DNA of 35,144 bases from Lachnospiraceae bacterium (GCA_014799405.1 JAAVIA010000041.1:34994-70137); one strand, 5' to 3'. Numbered from the stretch's first letter, positions 9,138-18,077 are shown. The notes: a model not told the origin generated them from the letters alone. Numbers and translations: made by a program.

Positions 9138-9563
9138 ATGAATAATTTCGGGCGTGTCCATCCCCTTGATAAGTTAATAGATGATGATTCCCTTTTCCTG
9201 CTTGAAGCAATGGTTCCTTTTGTAGATTATCAGTACAAACTTCCTTTAATTTTTTTCATCAAGTACAGGGAGCTTACAATGATAATGCAGCGGATGAATG
9301 ACAGGAACTATATTTCCGAATGCGGCTTTGACTGCCACCCAAAAAATCAGGAGGAAATGCTTGGAAGCATGCTAAGCTTTATGCCCGGTGATTATGCGAA
9401 CACTTTTAAGCAAATGAAACAGATGATGTCCATGATGGAAATGATGAATTCCATGCCTAAACAACCGCCGGATTATAACGAACACCGCGAAAATGAAAAT
9501 AACAGCAGTGCTTCAGATGATTTATATGAAAGTGTAATGTCAATATTAAATGAAAGGACTTAA
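9138..9563 (+). CDS. Hypothetical protein, Met-rich C-terminal half
   Basis: This 141-residue protein is not one I recognise. Residues 1-60 look like a folded helical region (HPLDKLIDDDSLFLLEAM, with a PLIFFIKYRELTMIMQRM helix). Residues 85-115 are strikingly methionine-rich with Gln/Lys repeats (MKQMMSMMEMMNSM) and probably form an amphipathic helix or coiled coil. The last 30 residues are polar and acidic. No signal peptide or TM is evident. The ribosome site is weak (AGGA about 9 bases upstream). It precedes the next small gene by two bases, so the two are translationally close and probably functionally linked. It may belong with the Gly/Cys-rich protein upstream. Confidence 0.65.
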   Translation: MNNFGRVHPLDKLIDDDSLFLLEAMVPFVDYQYKLPLIFFIKYRELTMIMQRMNDRNYISECGFDCHPKNQEEMLGSMLSFMPGDYANTFKQMKQMMSMMEMMNSMPKQPPDYNEHRENENNSSASDDLYESVMSILNERT

Positions 9564-9565
9564 AA

Positions 9566-9928
9566 ATGTATAATAGACCACAACAAAGAAATAATGGGTA
9601 CCAACAACAAAACAACTGGGCTTCACAAAATCAAGCCATGGGCGGACATATGCAGTGGGACAGCCCAAGCAATGACTCCTTTGAAAACAATCCTAAATTG
9701 AGGGGAATCGACCCTTTAAAGCTGAAAATTATATTGGAAATTAAGAATAAAAGCAAAAACAAATCAATGGATGAGCTTCTTCCTGAAATAATGAAAATAA
9801 ATCAGGAACTAAACCGCCGTAATATGAACTTTACAAAACAAGAGAGCGAACTCCTCCTTGACGCAATAGAGGAATCACTCTCTCCTTCTGAAAAACAAAA
9901 ATTTAATATGCTAAAATCGCTGCTTTAA
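9566..9928 (+). CDS. Hypothetical protein with Gln/Asn-rich N-terminus
   Basis: The 120 residues divide into a disordered, Gln/Asn-rich N-terminus (1-45) and a charged helical C-terminus (about 48-120, [20 protein letters not shown] and onward). The C-terminal part looks like a helical bundle or small adaptor. I do not recognise the family. It begins two bases after the stop of the 9138 gene. Its stop at 9926-9928 overlaps the stop of the converging leuS gene (9925-9927), so neither gene can have an intergenic terminator here and antisense read-through between them is likely. Confidence 0.65.
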   Translation: MYNRPQQRNNGYQQQNNWASQNQAMGGHMQWDSPSNDSFENNPKLRGIDPLKLKIILEIKNKSKNKSMDELLPEIMKINQELNRRNMNFTKQESELLLDAIEESLSPSEKQKFNMLKSLL

Positions 9929-12351
9929 TGACATACTATGTTTACTATCCTGTTTGGAACGTAAATCTCCTTAACAATATTACCTGTAAGCCTGTCACCC
10001 AATGCCTCCTTAGCCTTGGCAATAACAGTGTCCTTGTCGTCATCAACGGAAATGTTTACGGTGACTCTTGTCTTTCCATTTATCTGAACGGCAATTTCCT
10101 TTTCATCATCCTTCATTTTCGCCTCGTCATAGGAAGGCCACTGATTATGGAATACCGAATTCTTTCCTCCAAGCATCTCCCACAGCTCCTCACCTATGTG
10201 AGGTGCAAACGGAGCAATAAGAAGTACCATTGTTTTAAGAGTTTCCTTATCAACGCCCGTGGTTTTTGTAAGCTCCAAAAACTTGTTGTTATACTCCATA
10301 AAGCCCGATATAACGGTATTCAGGTTAAACTGTTCCAGTCTTTGGGTTATATCAAATACAAGCTTATTGCGAAGCTTTACAAGCTCCTTTGTCTCAGGTG
10401 CGTCTTTTTCAAGATTGGAGGTAACCATTGCATAAAAACGGTTCAAAAATCTGTATATACCTTCCATACCGCTGTCGTCCCATATGGAGTCAAGCTCAGG
10501 AGGTCCGATAAACAGCTCATACATTCTTAATGTATCGCAGCCATAATCTCTCACAATGTCATCAGGTGATACAATATTTCCAAGTGATTTGCTCATCTTT
10601 GTGGCTGCGCCCGTAACCTTGTCCCTGCCGCATACCATACCCTGATTAAACAGTCTCTTAAACGGCTCCTCAAAATCCACAACCCCAATATCATAGAGAA
10701 ATTTAGTGTAAAATCTTGAGTAGAGCAGATGTAAAACAGCATGCTCAACACCGCCTATATACATATCAACAGGAAGATATTTGTCTGCCTTCTCACGGCT
10801 TACAAGCTCATTTTTATTTTTGCTGTCAACATACCTTAAAAAGTACCATGAGGAACCTGCCCACTGAGGCATGGTATTTGTTTCTCTTTTTGCAGGCTTT
10901 CCACAGCACGGACATGTTGTGTTTACCCACTCCTCAATGTCTGCAAGAGGCGACTCGCCGGTTCCTGTAGGCTGATAGCTTTCAACCTCAGGAAGAAGAA
11001 GCGGAAGCTCCTCCTCAGGAACGGGAACTGCACCACAGTCAGGACAGTGTACGATAGGTATAGGCTCACCCCAATATCTCTGACGTGAGAACACCCAATC
11101 ACGAAGCTTGTAGTTTACGGTCTTTTTACCGTAACCCTTTTCCTCTATCATTGCAGGAGCATCCTTTTTCAGTACGGCAGATTCCATACCGTTCCATTCT
11201 CCTGAATTAATCATCGTTCCTGCTGCCTCCGTGTAAGCCTCAGTCATATTTTCTATTTCCTTGCCGTCCTTGGCAATAACCTGAATAATCGGAAGCCCAA
11301 ATTTCTTTGCAAATTCAAAGTCCCTGTCATCATGTGCAGGAACACACATGATTGCTCCCGTACCATAATCGGCAAGTACATAATCCGAAAGCCATATCGG
11401 TGTTTTCTTTCCGTTTAAAGGATTGATTGCATAGCTTCCCGTAAACACACCTGTTTTTTCCTTATCCTGCATACGGTCTACATTTGACTTCATGGAAGCC
11501 TCATAAATATATTTGTCAACTGCCTCCTTGGTCTCAGGTGTGGCAAGTCCTGCCGCAAGCTCATGTTCCGGTGCAAGCACCATAAATGTAGCGCCGTAAA
11601 GTGTATCCGGTCTTGTTGTGTATACGGTAATTGCCTCATCCCGTCCGTCAATCTTAAAATCTACCTCTGCACCATAGGACTTTCCAATCCATTCGCTCTG
11701 CATCTTCTTAACCTTTTCAGGCCAATCAAGACCCTCAAGGTCAGCTAAAAGTCTCTCTGCATATGCCGTAATCTTAAGCATCCACTGACGAAGGTTTTTC
11801 TTGGTTACATCAGCACCGCATCGCTCACATTTACCATTTACAACCTCCTCGTTGGCAAGTCCCGTTTTACAGGAAGGACACCAGTTAATAGGCATCTGCT
11901 TCTCGTATGCAAGTCCTTTCTTAAACATCTGCACAAAAATCCACTGTGTCCACTTGTAGTATTCAGGGTCAGTAGTATTAACCTCCATATCCCAATCGTA
12001 TATGGCGGCAATCTGATTTATCTGTTTTTTTATGTTGGCTACATTTTCCGCTGTTGAAATACTTGGATGAACTCCATTTTTTATGGCATAATTCTCAGCG
12101 GGAAGTCCAAAGGCATCCCATCCCATAGGGTGTATCACATAATGCCCCTGCATAAGCTTATATCTGCTCCAAACATCAGATATAACGTAGCCTCTCCAAT
12201 GTCCTACATGCAGACCGTTTCCTGACGGATACGGGAACATGTCAAGACAGTAATATTTAGGCTTTACCCCGTCATTTACATTGATAGGATTTTCCTCCCA
12301 TTTCTTACGCCACTTTCCTTCAATCAGCTTATGATTATATCCACTAGCCAT
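9925..12351 (-). CDS. leuS: Leucyl-tRNA synthetase
   Basis: LeuRS charges tRNA-Leu and removes mischarged amino acids. The 808 residues contain the class I HIGH-like motif ([16 protein letters not shown], about 37-52), a zinc-binding CPSC...CERC region, the CP1 editing domain with [12 protein letters not shown], a second CPDC...CPCC zinc module, and KMSKS within [10 protein letters not shown]. The anticodon-binding and C-terminal domains follow. The start has GGAGGA eight to nine bases upstream. It is the last gene after an AI-2E-family exporter, a CobL-like protein and a DUF4250 protein. Unlike pheS, no T-box is seen upstream. Confidence 0.97.
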   Translation of the reverse strand: MASGYNHKLIEGKWRKKWEENPINVNDGVKPKYYCLDMFPYPSGNGLHVGHWRGYVISDVWSRYKLMQGHYVIHPMGWDAFGLPAENYAIKNGVHPSISTAENVANIKKQINQIAAIYDWDMEVNTTDPEYYKWTQWIFVQMFKKGLAYEKQMPINWCPSCKTGLANEEVVNGKCERCGADVTKKNLRQWMLKITAYAERLLADLEGLDWPEKVKKMQSEWIGKSYGAEVDFKIDGRDEAITVYTTRPDTLYGATFMVLAPEHELAAGLATPETKEAVDKYIYEASMKSNVDRMQDKEKTGVFTGSYAINPLNGKKTPIWLSDYVLADYGTGAIMCVPAHDDRDFEFAKKFGLPIIQVIAKDGKEIENMTEAYTEAAGTMINSGEWNGMESAVLKKDAPAMIEEKGYGKKTVNYKLRDWVFSRQRYWGEPIPIVHCPDCGAVPVPEEELPLLLPEVESYQPTGTGESPLADIEEWVNTTCPCCGKPAKRETNTMPQWAGSSWYFLRYVDSKNKNELVSREKADKYLPVDMYIGGVEHAVLHLLYSRFYTKFLYDIGVVDFEEPFKRLFNQGMVCGRDKVTGAATKMSKSLGNIVSPDDIVRDYGCDTLRMYELFIGPPELDSIWDDSGMEGIYRFLNRFYAMVTSNLEKDAPETKELVKLRNKLVFDITQRLEQFNLNTVISGFMEYNNKFLELTKTTGVDKETLKTMVLLIAPFAPHIGEELWEMLGGKNSVFHNQWPSYDEAKMKDDEKEIAVQINGKTRVTVNISVDDDKDTVIAKAKEALGDRLTGNIVKEIYVPNRIVNIVCH

Positions 12352-12372
12352 TTTTAAATTCCTCCGGTATAT

Positions 12373-12558
12373 TTAAATAAATTTTCTAAGCTCCTCATCA
12401 TAATAATAACCTATTTGCTTAAGAGTGCCCTCAACAGCTTCCCTGTCTGCGCCAAACTGCTCACACAGCTCCGTCAGATTAATATTTTCATCCCTCATTC
12501 TTGTATTTACAAAGCTAAGCAACATCATAGGATCCTTAGGTAATGCATCTATCGCCAT
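12373..12558 (-). CDS. DUF4250 small protein
   Basis: This 61-residue protein matches the DUF4250 pattern: PKDPMMLLSFVNTRMRDE, then LTELCEQFGAD, and a C-terminal GYYYDEELRKF. It is predicted to be a small helix-rich cytosolic protein; the middle resembles a helix-turn-helix-like module, but no function is established. The start codon directly follows the stop of the CobL-like gene (adjacent bases), suggesting translational coupling, and leuS begins 21 bases downstream. Confidence 0.8.
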   Translation of the reverse strand: MAIDALPKDPMMLLSFVNTRMRDENINLTELCEQFGADREAVEGTLKQIGYYYDEELRKFI

Positions 12559-13461
12559 TTACTGCACCTCTCCCGTTATAAGCCAAGGCGACGGCTGTGT
12601 CACAAACACACTGTTCTTATCCGTCTTGGAAACAGTTATCTGCATAACCTCCATATTGCCTATGCCGTACTTTTCAAACAAATCCTTTATACCTGAAAGT
12701 ATATCAAGCTCAAGGGTATATATAACAAACTGCATTTTAGGATTTTTCATAAGAAGCCTCTGTATGTCCTCCTCAAGATGCTTGTTTGCCACTATAAATG
12801 AGAGTCTTGGAACGGGAATACTATCCATGGATTCCTTATCAAGATCAGGAATAATCTTTACGTTATGAACACCAAACTGCTTTACGTTGTCCTCCATGGT
12901 TTCCTTAGCTCCCCTGTCGTTTTCAACGCATATAATTGTGCCGTCAACAGCCACAAATGCAGCCTCAACGGCAATACTTTCCGCATCAACAAGACATATT
13001 GTATCCTGTGAATCCACACCTAAAAGGCTCATAATAACCGCTCTTATTTCCTTGCCCACATATTTGATGGGACCCTTGGAAAACATATCATTTTTTATGC
13101 CGATTCTGTAGGATTCCCTTGTATTTTCATTTAGAATAAATATGACAGTAGGCGCAGTTATCTTCCTATTGATAACCTCCTTAATCTTTACATGCCTTAC
13201 CTGTCCTTCCTCCTTTATGCCGACACCGTACCACATATCATACTCGCCAAAGCCGGCCTCCCAAAATTCATAAAATAAATCCTCGTGAAGCTCGTCTGCA
13301 AATATGATTACCCTCTTATGGGTTTCGACAATAGGTATGACATTTTTCATTTTGCCGCAAATATCTAAAAGTTTGATTTTCTCAGGACTTGTTTCCATTG
13401 TTTTTGAAAAATAGCCCGTCCATTCAAGTATCTGATTGGTTGTGTAACTTCCCTTTGCCAT
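12559..13461 (-). CDS. Degenerate CobL/CbiT-like protein, likely not a SAM methyltransferase
   Basis: This 300-residue protein aligns by eye with the C-terminal half of CbiE plus all of CbiT, as in CobL (precorrin-6Y methylase). Residues 50-147 carry CbiE-like segments: a LFYEFWEAGFGEYD region, TVIFILN, and GIKNDMFSKG before KEIRAV. Residues 153-300 follow CbiT/CobL: DTICLVDAESIAVEAA where active enzymes have D-x-G-x-G-T-G-S, then VENDRGAKETMEDNVKQFG, and a CobL-like end (TLELDILSGIKDLFEKYGI, PSPWLITG). The SAM-binding glycines are gone and the later FIGGS-type motif reads FIVAN. No cobalamin gene is nearby; neighbours are an exporter, DUF4250 and leuS. A repurposed binding or scaffold protein is more likely than an enzyme. 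Confidence 0.7.
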   Translation of the reverse strand: MAKGSYTTNQILEWTGYFSKTMETSPEKIKLLDICGKMKNVIPIVETHKRVIIFADELHEDLFYEFWEAGFGEYDMWYGVGIKEEGQVRHVKIKEVINRKITAPTVIFILNENTRESYRIGIKNDMFSKGPIKYVGKEIRAVIMSLLGVDSQDTICLVDAESIAVEAAFVAVDGTIICVENDRGAKETMEDNVKQFGVHNVKIIPDLDKESMDSIPVPRLSFIVANKHLEEDIQRLLMKNPKMQFVIYTLELDILSGIKDLFEKYGIGNMEVMQITVSKTDKNSVFVTQPSPWLITGEVQ

Positions 13462-13463
13462 AT

Positions 13464-14927
13464 CTACTCCTCCTTTTTGTCACTATTTTCTCCGGTATCA
13501 TCTGCTTCGCTTACAGTTTCGTACACGTCACTTTCCGCCATGCCAATCTCCTCAAGGGTATCCTTGTCCATTGTCTCCTCATCAGGAAATTCCTGTCTTT
13601 TTCTTACAAGCAGCTTTGCCTTAATGGTGGCAAGATAACCCTTTTTACGTTTTTTCTTTTTAAGAGATCTTCTTCCATAAAGCTTTGCCGCATATTTCGG
13701 TTCTCCCGTCTCCTCATCAAAGCCGATAAGTCTGAAATAATCCTCAGTTTTGGAGGACATATTTTTTGCACGAAGACCATCCCGAAGCTGTACTGCAAAG
13801 AATGCATAAATACATGCAAATACGGGAACACCTAAAATCATGCCCGGTATGCCAAACAAATCTCCTCCGACCAATATTGCAACAAGCACCCATATTCCCG
13901 ATATACCGGTCGAATCTCCAAGAATAAGCGGTCCAAGTATGTTGCCGTCAAACTGCTGAAGAACAAGAACCCATATAATAAATATAACAAACATAATCGG
14001 ATCGTCCATAAGGGCAAGAAGCGCTCCCGGCACAGCACCGATAAAAGGTCCAAAGAATGGTATTATGTTTGTAACGCCAACTATGACGCTTATAAGCATT
14101 GCATACTCCATGTGTATTGTCTTCGTAAAGATAAAGCATATGATACCGATTATGATGGAATCAAGTATTTTACCGTTTATGAAGCCCCCAAATACGGAAT
14201 TGGCATAGGCAAATCCGTCAAGTATTTTATTTCCATGCTTTTTGGAAAAAATACAGTAAACTATTTTCTTGCCCTGTGCAATAAGCACATCCTTGCTTCC
14301 GAGGAGATAAACCGTGACAATAAGTCCGATAAAGAAATTCAGGACCGCCTTCACTCCTACAATAAGTCCTGATGAAATCTGCACCATAATTGTATCTATA
14401 TTCGGAACTATTTTTTCCTCAACAATTGTCATTACATTATTCTGTACATAGCTTATTACGTCGGACAGCTTTCCCTCAAGATATTCATTTTTTGCAAACA
14501 CCCTCTCAACCCAATTTTGAGCATTATTAAGATAGTCTGGCATACTCTTCACAAGGTTTGTGATGCTTATTTCAATCTGAGGAATAACAAGCCATAAAAA
14601 GCCTGCCACAATCCCAATAAAAAATAACAGCGTCAGTATAAGTGCCGGTACCTTCGTCTTATGATACAGAACATTGTAGCTTTTCTTCTTCCATATTTTT
14701 GTATAAATAAACGTAAGGCCCCGCCTTATGTATATCATGATCGGGTTAAGCATAAAGGCAATAACAAAGCCTATGATAATTGGTGTCATTGCAGAAAAAA
14801 TCTTTCCTATGGTTTCCGCTATAACCCGCCACCCATTAATCACATGCGCAAAAAGAATACATATACATACGGATACCGTAAATACAACTCCGGCACGTAT
14901 AATATTTTTATTCCATTTCTGTCCCAT
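13464..14927 (-). CDS. AI-2E family transporter (PerM/YdbI-like)
   Basis: This 487-residue membrane protein has the usual layout of the AI-2E exporter family: two N-terminal TM segments (about 12-32 and 38-60), a third TM, a soluble helical stretch (about 100-195), and about five C-terminal TMs ending near residue 390 (IIPFFGPFIGAVPGALLALM, GIPGMILGVPVFACIYAFFA). A charged tail of about 90 residues follows, first basic (RRSLKKKKRKKG), then acidic, which is longer than in many members. Family members are linked to autoinducer-2 export or Na+/H+ antiport; the substrate here is unknown. The start has GGAGATG upstream. The CobL-like gene begins two bases after its stop. Confidence 0.87.
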   Translation of the reverse strand: MGQKWNKNIIRAGVVFTVSVCICILFAHVINGWRVIAETIGKIFSAMTPIIIGFVIAFMLNPIMIYIRRGLTFIYTKIWKKKSYNVLYHKTKVPALILTLLFFIGIVAGFLWLVIPQIEISITNLVKSMPDYLNNAQNWVERVFAKNEYLEGKLSDVISYVQNNVMTIVEEKIVPNIDTIMVQISSGLIVGVKAVLNFFIGLIVTVYLLGSKDVLIAQGKKIVYCIFSKKHGNKILDGFAYANSVFGGFINGKILDSIIIGIICFIFTKTIHMEYAMLISVIVGVTNIIPFFGPFIGAVPGALLALMDDPIMFVIFIIWVLVLQQFDGNILGPLILGDSTGISGIWVLVAILVGGDLFGIPGMILGVPVFACIYAFFAVQLRDGLRAKNMSSKTEDYFRLIGFDEETGEPKYAAKLYGRRSLKKKKRKKGYLATIKAKLLVRKRQEFPDEETMDKDTLEEIGMAESDVYETVSEADDTGENSDKKEE

Positions 14928-15000
14928 AAAACATCTCCTAAATACGTCATGTCCCTACTTCTGCAATATTGACATCAAACTAAAATTTATATACTTGAAA

Positions 15001-15009
15001 ATTATATCA
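15001..15009 (-). promoter_or_regulatory. Extended -10 promoter candidate for the AI-2E exporter operon
   Basis: TGATATAAT on the minus strand is a perfect extended -10 element about 75 bases upstream of the exporter start at 14927. No good -35 is seen. It lies just downstream of the carD terminator, so the exporter operon can start here independently. Confidence 0.5.
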
Positions 15010-15038
15010 GATTTTCCTTCCTATTTCTACCTATAACT

Positions 15039-15107
15039 TAAAAAAGAGCTGTCGCACTAAAATATTTGTATCATAATATAAATATTATCAGTGCGACAAC
15101 CCCTTTT
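15039..15107. terminator. Hairpin terminator after carD, possibly bidirectional
   Basis: TGTCGCACT (15050-15058) and AGTGCGACA (15090-15098) form a perfect 9-bp stem, with a second AATATTT/AAATATT stem inside. On the minus strand it is followed by CTCTTTTTT and closes the carD transcript. On the plus strand it is followed by CCCCTTTT. Its outer sequence (AAAAGGGG then TTGTCGCA on the minus strand) resembles the ends of the long palindrome at 26428-26643. Confidence 0.8.
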
Positions 15108-15118
15108 ATAAGCTTTCT

Positions 15119-15619
15119 TTACTCTGAAACGCTTTGGATAATTATATCTCTGATTTTCTCCTTGTCGCTGCCTGTTGCAAGCGCAAGCTCCGAATACAGT
15201 CCCTCCTCAGCCATTTTCAAGTATCTTTCATCCGTGGCAGTTATTTTTTTACCGTTTTCCTCACGTTCCTTTTTTCTTATAAGGAGCGTTTTTATAATCT
15301 GTATCCACTGCCTGCAATCCCCGCTTTTCATGACACTCTTATAGCTGTCATCGCGCATTCTTTCATTTGTTATACAAAGCGGTTCAATGGTTTTTGATTC
15401 GGCAATAATCTGCTTTGCCTCCTCGCAGCTGATTACCTTTCTGATCATAATTCTGTCATTGTCCGCCGGACAAAAAAGCTTACTGCTCCTTGCTTTTTCC
15501 GGAATTAATACATAGTACAATCTGTCCCCATCTGCTCCTGAAATGTCCGGATGCGTAATATCCGCAACCCGACATATTCCATTAATTCCGTAAACGATAT
15601 AGTCTCCGATATCAAACAT
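15119..15619 (-). CDS. CarD family transcriptional regulator
   Basis: The 166-residue protein begins at the ATG at 15619, which has GGAGG six bases upstream; the frame is open further but lacks a better start. Residues 1-60 match the CarD/CdnL/TRCF RNA-polymerase-interacting domain (MFDIGDYIVYGINGICRV and YYVLIPE). The rest is a helical domain (IQIIKTLLIRKKEREENG, TDERYLKMAEEGLYSELALA) as in CdnL proteins. The family binds the RNA polymerase beta subunit and stabilises promoter complexes. It appears to be a single-gene transcription unit with its own terminator. Its promoter is not clear in the AT-rich upstream DNA. Confidence 0.9.
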   Translation of the reverse strand: MFDIGDYIVYGINGICRVADITHPDISGADGDRLYYVLIPEKARSSKLFCPADNDRIMIRKVISCEEAKQIIAESKTIEPLCITNERMRDDSYKSVMKSGDCRQWIQIIKTLLIRKKEREENGKKITATDERYLKMAEEGLYSELALATGSDKEKIRDIIIQSVSE

Positions 15620-15832
15620 TACATCCTCCATTTCCAAAACAATATACCATAAGAAAATTGCTTTTTTACTAACGAAAACCTGTTGTAACAAATATTTTAA
15701 CAAATTTAAAACTTAAAAGTAAATATTAAATTTGTCCAAAAAAATTTTTTGTCACTTTGCTCATTTTGATGCCTTGTTATTTTGTAATATTTTACAATGT
15801 GATAGTCTAATTATTCCCAACAAAAGAATTTC

Positions 15833-16006
15833 TTAAACAAATCCCTTGAAGGATGATTCCACTGTTTTTCTCGGTATCATGACAGAATGGCTGCACAAGG
15901 TGCATTTCAGGCGAAAATCCATACCCATACGCTGAATTTCCCAACAGTTTCCCCCGCAGGGATGCGGTTTTTTCAATTTTATTTTCTGCCCCACCTGAAA
16001 TTCCAT
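15833..16006 (-). CDS. DUF951 small zinc-ribbon-like protein
   Basis: This 57-residue gene starts at the ATG at 16006, one base after the stop of the CBS-pair gene, with an AGGA site inside that gene's end. The protein follows the DUF951 pattern: a QVGQKIKLKKPHPCGG start, WEIQRMGMDFRLKCTLC, HSVMIPR and a basic C-terminus. Cysteines at positions 17, 21, 35 and 38 could bind zinc. DUF951 proteins are widespread in Firmicutes and of unknown function. The gene ends the long SpoIID-to-CBS gene run, and no convincing terminator is seen after it. Confidence 0.88.
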   Translation of the reverse strand: MEFQVGQKIKLKKPHPCGGNCWEIQRMGMDFRLKCTLCSHSVMIPRKTVESSFKGFV

Positions 16007-16007
16007 T

Positions 16008-16394
16008 TTATTTCCTTTTTAACTGTAGCATTACGCTTCTTCTTGTTATAATTCCAATAAAAATATTTCTGTCATCTATAACTGAAAGAAAATTTCTGTC
16101 AATTATCTTGTCCATTATTTTATCCGTATCCGTACTATTAAGCACAAAGTCATCCACGGAAAGATGCACAATATCCCTGACAGTCATGTTTTTCATTTCA
16201 TCGCATCCATGCTGTATGGCTACGCGAAGAAAATCACCTTCACTTACAATACCCTCAAGCCTTCCAACCTCATCCACAACAGGAATGGCAGTAAACCCGC
16301 TGGCAAGCAAAAATTCAACCGCCTTATCCATTTTATCGCTTCCGTTAAGATATGTAAGATCCTGTTTAGGAATAAGAATATTAAATATGTTCAT
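16008..16394 (-). CDS. Tandem CBS-domain protein
   Basis: The 128-residue protein consists of one CBS pair (a Bateman module). The first CBS motif covers about residues 8-60 (GFTAIPVVDEVGRLEGIVSEGDFL) and the second about 68-125 (NFLSVIDDRNIFIGIITRRSVM). Such stand-alone pairs bind adenine nucleotides or similar ligands and act as regulators; the partner is unknown. The ATG at 16394 has GGGGGA about seven bases upstream and is preferred over an upstream in-frame TTG at 16415 or ATG at 16409. It lies 38 bases after the DAHP synthase gene and one base before the DUF951 gene. Confidence 0.85.
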   Translation of the reverse strand: MNIFNILIPKQDLTYLNGSDKMDKAVEFLLASGFTAIPVVDEVGRLEGIVSEGDFLRVAIQHGCDEMKNMTVRDIVHLSVDDFVLNSTDTDKIMDKIIDRNFLSVIDDRNIFIGIITRRSVMLQLKRK

Positions 16395-16432
16395 CTTATG
16401 TTCCCCCATCTTCAAACGTCAGTTGTCACAAA

Positions 16433-17461
16433 TTAAAGTTGCTCTGCCATTGAAAGAAGCAAAGCCTCCGATTTTTCCCAGCCCAGGCATGGGTCTGTAA
16501 TAGATTTACCGTAGCAGCCTCCGCCTATAGGCTGATTGCCGTCCTCAATGTAGCTTTCCACCATAACGCCCTTTACAAGCCTTCTCACACTCTCAGAATG
16601 TCTCCTGCTGTGCAGTATTTCATTTACAATTCTTGGCTGCTCATCCCATTTCTTGCCCGAATTATTGTGATTTGCATCTACAATGCAGGCAGGATTTACA
16701 AGATCAAATTTTGCATACATATCACTTAAAAGCTTTAAATCCTCGTAATGATAGTTTGCAAGGGAACGTCCGCTCTTACTTAGAGAACCTCTCAAAATAC
16801 AATGTGCGAGAGGGTTTCCGTCAGTCTTTGTCTCATAACCCATAAATAAAAATGTGTGCTTTGCCTGTGCTGCCACACAGGAATTGAGCATTACGTTGTA
16901 ATCTCCGCTTGTAGGATTTTTCATTCCCACGGGAACGTCTATCCCGCTTGCAGTAAGCCTGTGGGACTGATTTTCAACACTTCTTGCGCCGATTGCAACA
17001 TAGGAAAGAACATCCTCAAGATAAGGCCAATTATCCGTATAAAGCATCTCGTCTGCAGCCGTAAGCCCTGTCTCGTTAATTGCTTTTATGTGCATCTTTC
17101 TTATCGCCTTTACGCCCTCAATAAAATCCGGCTTGTTTTCAGGATTAGGCTGATGCAGCATTCCCTTGTAGCCCGAACCATTTGTCCTAGGCTTATTTGT
17201 GTAGATTCTAGGGATAATCATTATTTTATCTTTAACCTTTTCCTGCACCTTTGCCAGTCTTTCGAGGTAATCCAAAACCGAATCCTCGTAATCTGCCGAA
17301 CAAGGTCCTATTATAGCGATAAATTTATCTGATTCTCCCGTAAAAATTTTTTTTATTTCCTCATCTCTTGCAGCCTTTATATCTGCAAGTGATTTGTCCA
17401 TTGGGTGCGCCTGCCTGATTTCATCAGGAGTAGGTACACTTTTTACCATGTGTAGTGCCAT
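16433..17461 (-). CDS. 3-deoxy-7-phosphoheptulonate (DAHP) synthase, AroF/G/H type
   Basis: This enzyme condenses phosphoenolpyruvate and erythrose-4-phosphate, the first step of the shikimate pathway. The 342-residue protein is typical of the E. coli AroFGH-like class. Conserved blocks include AIIGPCSADYEDSVLDYLER, the PEP-binding region PRIYTNKPRTNGSGYKG, AIGARSVENQSHR, GMKNPTSGD and the metal-site DANHNNSGK. The start has a strong AGGAGG seven bases upstream. It sits between yfbR (28 bases upstream) and the CBS gene. It stands alone from other aro genes; no attenuator was seen. An N-terminal regulatory ACT or chorismate mutase domain is absent. Confidence 0.94.
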   Translation of the reverse strand: MALHMVKSVPTPDEIRQAHPMDKSLADIKAARDEEIKKIFTGESDKFIAIIGPCSADYEDSVLDYLERLAKVQEKVKDKIMIIPRIYTNKPRTNGSGYKGMLHQPNPENKPDFIEGVKAIRKMHIKAINETGLTAADEMLYTDNWPYLEDVLSYVAIGARSVENQSHRLTASGIDVPVGMKNPTSGDYNVMLNSCVAAQAKHTFLFMGYETKTDGNPLAHCILRGSLSKSGRSLANYHYEDLKLLSDMYAKFDLVNPACIVDANHNNSGKKWDEQPRIVNEILHSRRHSESVRRLVKGVMVESYIEDGNQPIGGGCYGKSITDPCLGWEKSEALLLSMAEQL

Positions 17462-17489
17462 TTTTTATACCTCCTTTTCGGGTCTGTCC

Positions 17490-18077
17490 TTAGGACAACT
17501 CATCTAATGTCTTTGAAAATGCCTCTAAACATTCGTCCACAAATATATCCACCTCCGGAAGCTCCTTCGCAAGCCTTTTTACACTTTCTTCCGTCGATTT
17601 CTTTGCAACAACAAATTCCTTATTTCCGGTTTTTTCTTCCTCTATGCACTTAATGAGTGCCGATATTTTGTCAGCAGCCTTAACAAGCCTCCACTCATAG
17701 GCTTTTTCCTCCGGCTTTACAAAATACTTTTCATACTCTGTCCGTATATCCTCCGGCAGCTGTGAAAGAAGCTTTTTATTTGCCTCATCCTCAATTGATT
17801 TGAATGCCTCATTAATGCTTCTGTTATAGTATTTTACCGGTGTAGGCATATCGCCTGTTATAATCTCGGAAGCATCATGATAGATACCGACCATAGCCGC
17901 ATAATCGGCATCAAGCTTTTTTTTATATCTCACATTTCCTATAATACACAGGGCATGGGCTATCATACTTACCTCAAGAGAATGCTCTGACAGATTTTCA
18001 GATATGGTATTTCGCATAAGCGCCCATCTTTCAATATATTTCATTCTTGAAACAGTGGCATAAAAATTACAGCTCAT
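17490..18077 (-). CDS. yfbR: HD-domain 5'-deoxynucleotidase, YfbR-like
   Basis: The 195-residue protein is close to YfbR, a metal-dependent phosphohydrolase that dephosphorylates deoxyribonucleoside 5'-monophosphates. HD-family residues are visible: RMKYIERWALM, SEHSLEVSMIAHAL (metal His), and GIYHDASEIITGDMPTPVKYY (the HD pair), then KAADKISALIKCIEE. The frame extends upstream through the ftsH end, but the start is taken as the ATG at 18077, matching the family length and following GGACGGA. This overlaps the ftsH stop by 11 bases, implying translational coupling. Confidence 0.9.
   Translation of the reverse strand: MSCNFYATVSRMKYIERWALMRNTISENLSEHSLEVSMIAHALCIIGNVRYKKKLDADYAAMVGIYHDASEIITGDMPTPVKYYNRSINEAFKSIEDEANKKLLSQLPEDIRTEYEKYFVKPEEKAYEWRLVKAADKISALIKCIEEEKTGNKEFVVAKKSTEESVKRLAKELPEVDIFVDECLEAFSKTLDELS

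Noticed and set aside
9928-10530. 200-codon plus-strand open frame
   Set aside because: It is antisense to leuS, has no ribosome site or recognisable domain, and its composition follows the leuS codon pattern.
15641-15703. N-terminal extension of the CarD protein
   Set aside because: The GGAGG site is placed for the ATG at 15619, and the CarD domain begins exactly there.
15954-15973. Plus-strand terminator-like hairpin CCGCA-GGGA-TGCGG followed by TTTTTT
   Set aside because: It lies inside the minus-strand DUF951 gene, where it encodes conserved residues (the PHPCGG region), and no plus-strand gene ends there.
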